From positions 1-6,855 of the forward strand of contig JAEDLI010000115.1 in assembly GCA_016295375.1 (NCBI GenBank): 6,855 nt of DNA. The letters are read 5' to 3'. The position numbers and the translations under genes are program-made. Shown here one piece after another: positions 6,081 through 6,855 of the stretch; the first letter of the stretch is position 1, and each line of letters opens with the position of its first letter. Below the pieces are notes generated by a model that was not told where the DNA came from, made no database searches, and saw nothing but the letters and a program-made list of their open reading frames with translations. Origin of the DNA: Fibrobacter sp. (GTDB lineage Bacteria > Fibrobacterota > Fibrobacteria > Fibrobacterales > Fibrobacteraceae).

Positions 6081-6524
6081 CTACTTCTTCAGCAGGTCGC
6101 GGATTTCGGTAAGGAGCTTCTCCTCGGCGCTGGGCTCTGGCGGTGCAGGCGGTTCGGCGGGCTTTTCTTCTTTCTTCTTGCGCATGTTCTGCACGAATCC
6201 CAGGAACTTCTTCATGACGATGAACACCACGATGGCAACGATCAGGAAGTCCACGATATTGCCGATGAAGGCACCGTAGGGAATCTGGGCTCCGGCGGCG
6301 GTTGTGTAGGTGAGGGCCTTGAGGCCTTCGCCGGCACCTTCTGCACCGAAGCTTGCCACGATGGCGTTCACGCTGGGCATGACGATGTCGTTCACGAAGC
6401 TCGTGACAATCTTGCCGAATGCGCCGCCGATGATGACACCGATGGCCATGTCGACGATGTTGCCCTTGAGGGCGAAAGCCTTAAATTCTTCAAGGAGGGA
6501 TGTTGCTTTTCCTTTGATACCCAT
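6081..6524 (-). CDS. mscL: Large-conductance mechanosensitive channel (MscL)
   Basis: MscL forms a homopentameric inner-membrane pore that opens under extreme membrane tension and releases solutes during hypo-osmotic shock. The product is 147 residues, within the usual family range. An amphipathic N-terminal helix (MGIKGKATSLLEEFKAFALK) leads into pore helix TM1 with the family signature GNIVDMAIGVIIGGAFGKIV (21-40). A periplasmic loop (about 51-83) and TM2 (about 84-108) follow. The cytoplasmic tail is a basic MRKKK cluster, a proline-rich linker (KPAEPPAPPEPS, 121-132) and the conserved C-terminal bundle helix EEKLLTEIRDLLKK. The open frame extends 16 codons further upstream, but AAGGAA (6535-6530) 5 bases before the ATG at 6524-6522 and the family N-terminus both fix this start. 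It is transcribed alone and divergently from the transporter gene to its right. Confidence 0.97.
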   Translation of the reverse strand: MGIKGKATSLLEEFKAFALKGNIVDMAIGVIIGGAFGKIVTSFVNDIVMPSVNAIVASFGAEGAGEGLKALTYTTAAGAQIPYGAFIGNIVDFLIVAIVVFIVMKKFLGFVQNMRKKKEEKPAEPPAPPEPSAEEKLLTEIRDLLKK

Positions 6525-6607
6525 AACGGTTCCTTTTGGTTGATGTTTTGATAAAAAATAGTATTGTGGCACCCTTTGGCAAGATGAATTTCTAGATTTT
6601 GAGACCT
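6525..6607. promoter_or_regulatory. Divergent intergenic region between mscL and the transporter gene
   Basis: These 83 bases must hold the start signals of both flanking genes. For mscL, a possible minus-strand promoter is TTGCCA (6582-6577), 16 bases, then TATTTT (6560-6555); TACTAT (6563-6558) is an alternative -10. For the plus-strand gene only a weak TAGATT (6593-6598) is seen. A direct repeat TGGCA at 6567-6571 and 6577-6581 (10-base period) lies in the middle. All assignments are tentative. Confidence 0.35.
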
Positions 6608-6855
6608 ATGTCATGGCTGTTGCTGGCACTTTCTTCCGCTTTTTTCCTGGGGTTTTACGACCTGGCCAAGAAAAAGTCCGTCCAGGGGAATGCGGTGCGT
6701 CCCGTGCTGTTCCTTTGCAGCGCATGCTATGCCCTGTTCATGCTGCCTATCCTGGTTTCGGGGCATACCGAAACCCTGGCGCTCCGCGAACATGTTTTCT
6801 TGATGGGCAAGGCCTTAATCGTTGGCGGCAGCTGGCTTTTGACCTACAACGCCAT
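6608..6855 (+). CDS. DMT/EamA-family membrane transporter, N-terminal part, cut by window edge
   Basis: The visible 82 codons encode a strongly hydrophobic start: a first helix MSWLLLALSSAFFLGFYDLA, a basic KKKSVQGNAV loop, a second helix (about residues 31-51), a polar stretch, and a third helix beginning near residue 65 with LMGKALIVGGSWLLTYNA. This layout, especially the FLGFYDLAKKKS and NAVRPVLFL motifs, resembles EamA-type drug/metabolite transporter proteins of Bacteroidota-like bacteria, which usually have ten helices. The substrate cannot be predicted. The ATG at 6608 follows a weak GAG (6601-6603). The gene is the only plus-strand gene in the window and runs off the right edge. Confidence 0.7.
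   Translation, partial: MSWLLLALSSAFFLGFYDLAKKKSVQGNAVRPVLFLCSACYALFMLPILVSGHTETLALREHVFLMGKALIVGGSWLLTYNA

Noticed and set aside
6525..6572. Upstream start of MscL adding 16 residues (MPQYYFLSKHQPKGTV)
   Set aside because: There is no ribosome-binding site for it, the extension would cover the predicted promoter region, and the family N-terminus begins at MGIKGKA, which has a good AAGGAA site.
6567..6581. Sigma-54-like promoter TGGCAC...TGGCA
   Set aside because: The GG and GC elements are 9 bases apart instead of the required 10, and the -12 element lacks the usual TTGC form.

Overview
The window reads as a chromosomal segment of a Gram-negative bacterium, most likely from the Fibrobacter lineage or a nearby member of the Fibrobacterota/Bacteroidota group. 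That placement is inferred from three things: the complex I gene order (A, fused B-C, D, then H, with no E, F or G in between), Bacteroidetes-like DMT transporter sequence at the right edge, and 7-bp tandem repeats between genes. No rRNA or tRNA gene is present to confirm it. There are no mobile elements, CRISPR arrays or phage genes; this is core housekeeping DNA.

Layout, right to left, because nearly everything is on the minus strand. At the far right (6608-6855, plus strand) is the start of a DMT/EamA-type membrane transporter, cut off by the window. It diverges from mscL (6524-6081, minus), the large-conductance mechanosensitive channel. Between mscL and the next gene lie about 230 bases holding a GC-rich cluster of three short hairpins, the last followed by a T-tract (likely the mscL terminator). 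These are followed by an AT-rich promoter region with a perfect TATAAT and a 24-bp perfect palindrome. Next is a bifunctional RelA/SpoT (p)ppGpp synthetase/hydrolase (5850-3706), whose stop overlaps the start of an unrecognised 195-residue protein (3709-3122). After a 146-base spacer framed by two inverted 7-bp tandem repeat tracts comes the complex I operon: nuoA (2975-2595), a nuoB-nuoC fusion (2604-1345), nuoD (1348-209) and the first 68 codons of nuoH (205-1).

How the genes fit together. NuoA, NuoBC, NuoD and NuoH form the junction between the membrane arm and the quinone-reducing connecting module of NADH-quinone oxidoreductase (complex I). All are tightly packed with 4- to 10-base overlaps or a 3-base gap, so they are surely co-translated. 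The RelA/SpoT enzyme makes and destroys the starvation alarmone (p)ppGpp, and the small coupled protein is a candidate partner. MscL is an independent osmotic safety valve.

The points most worth a second look are the NuoB-NuoC fusion with its charged linker, the unknown protein translationally coupled to RelA/SpoT, the apparently near-leaderless RelA/SpoT promoter with an upstream palindrome, and the paired heptamer repeats in the nuoA leader. I saw no clearly new multi-gene system.
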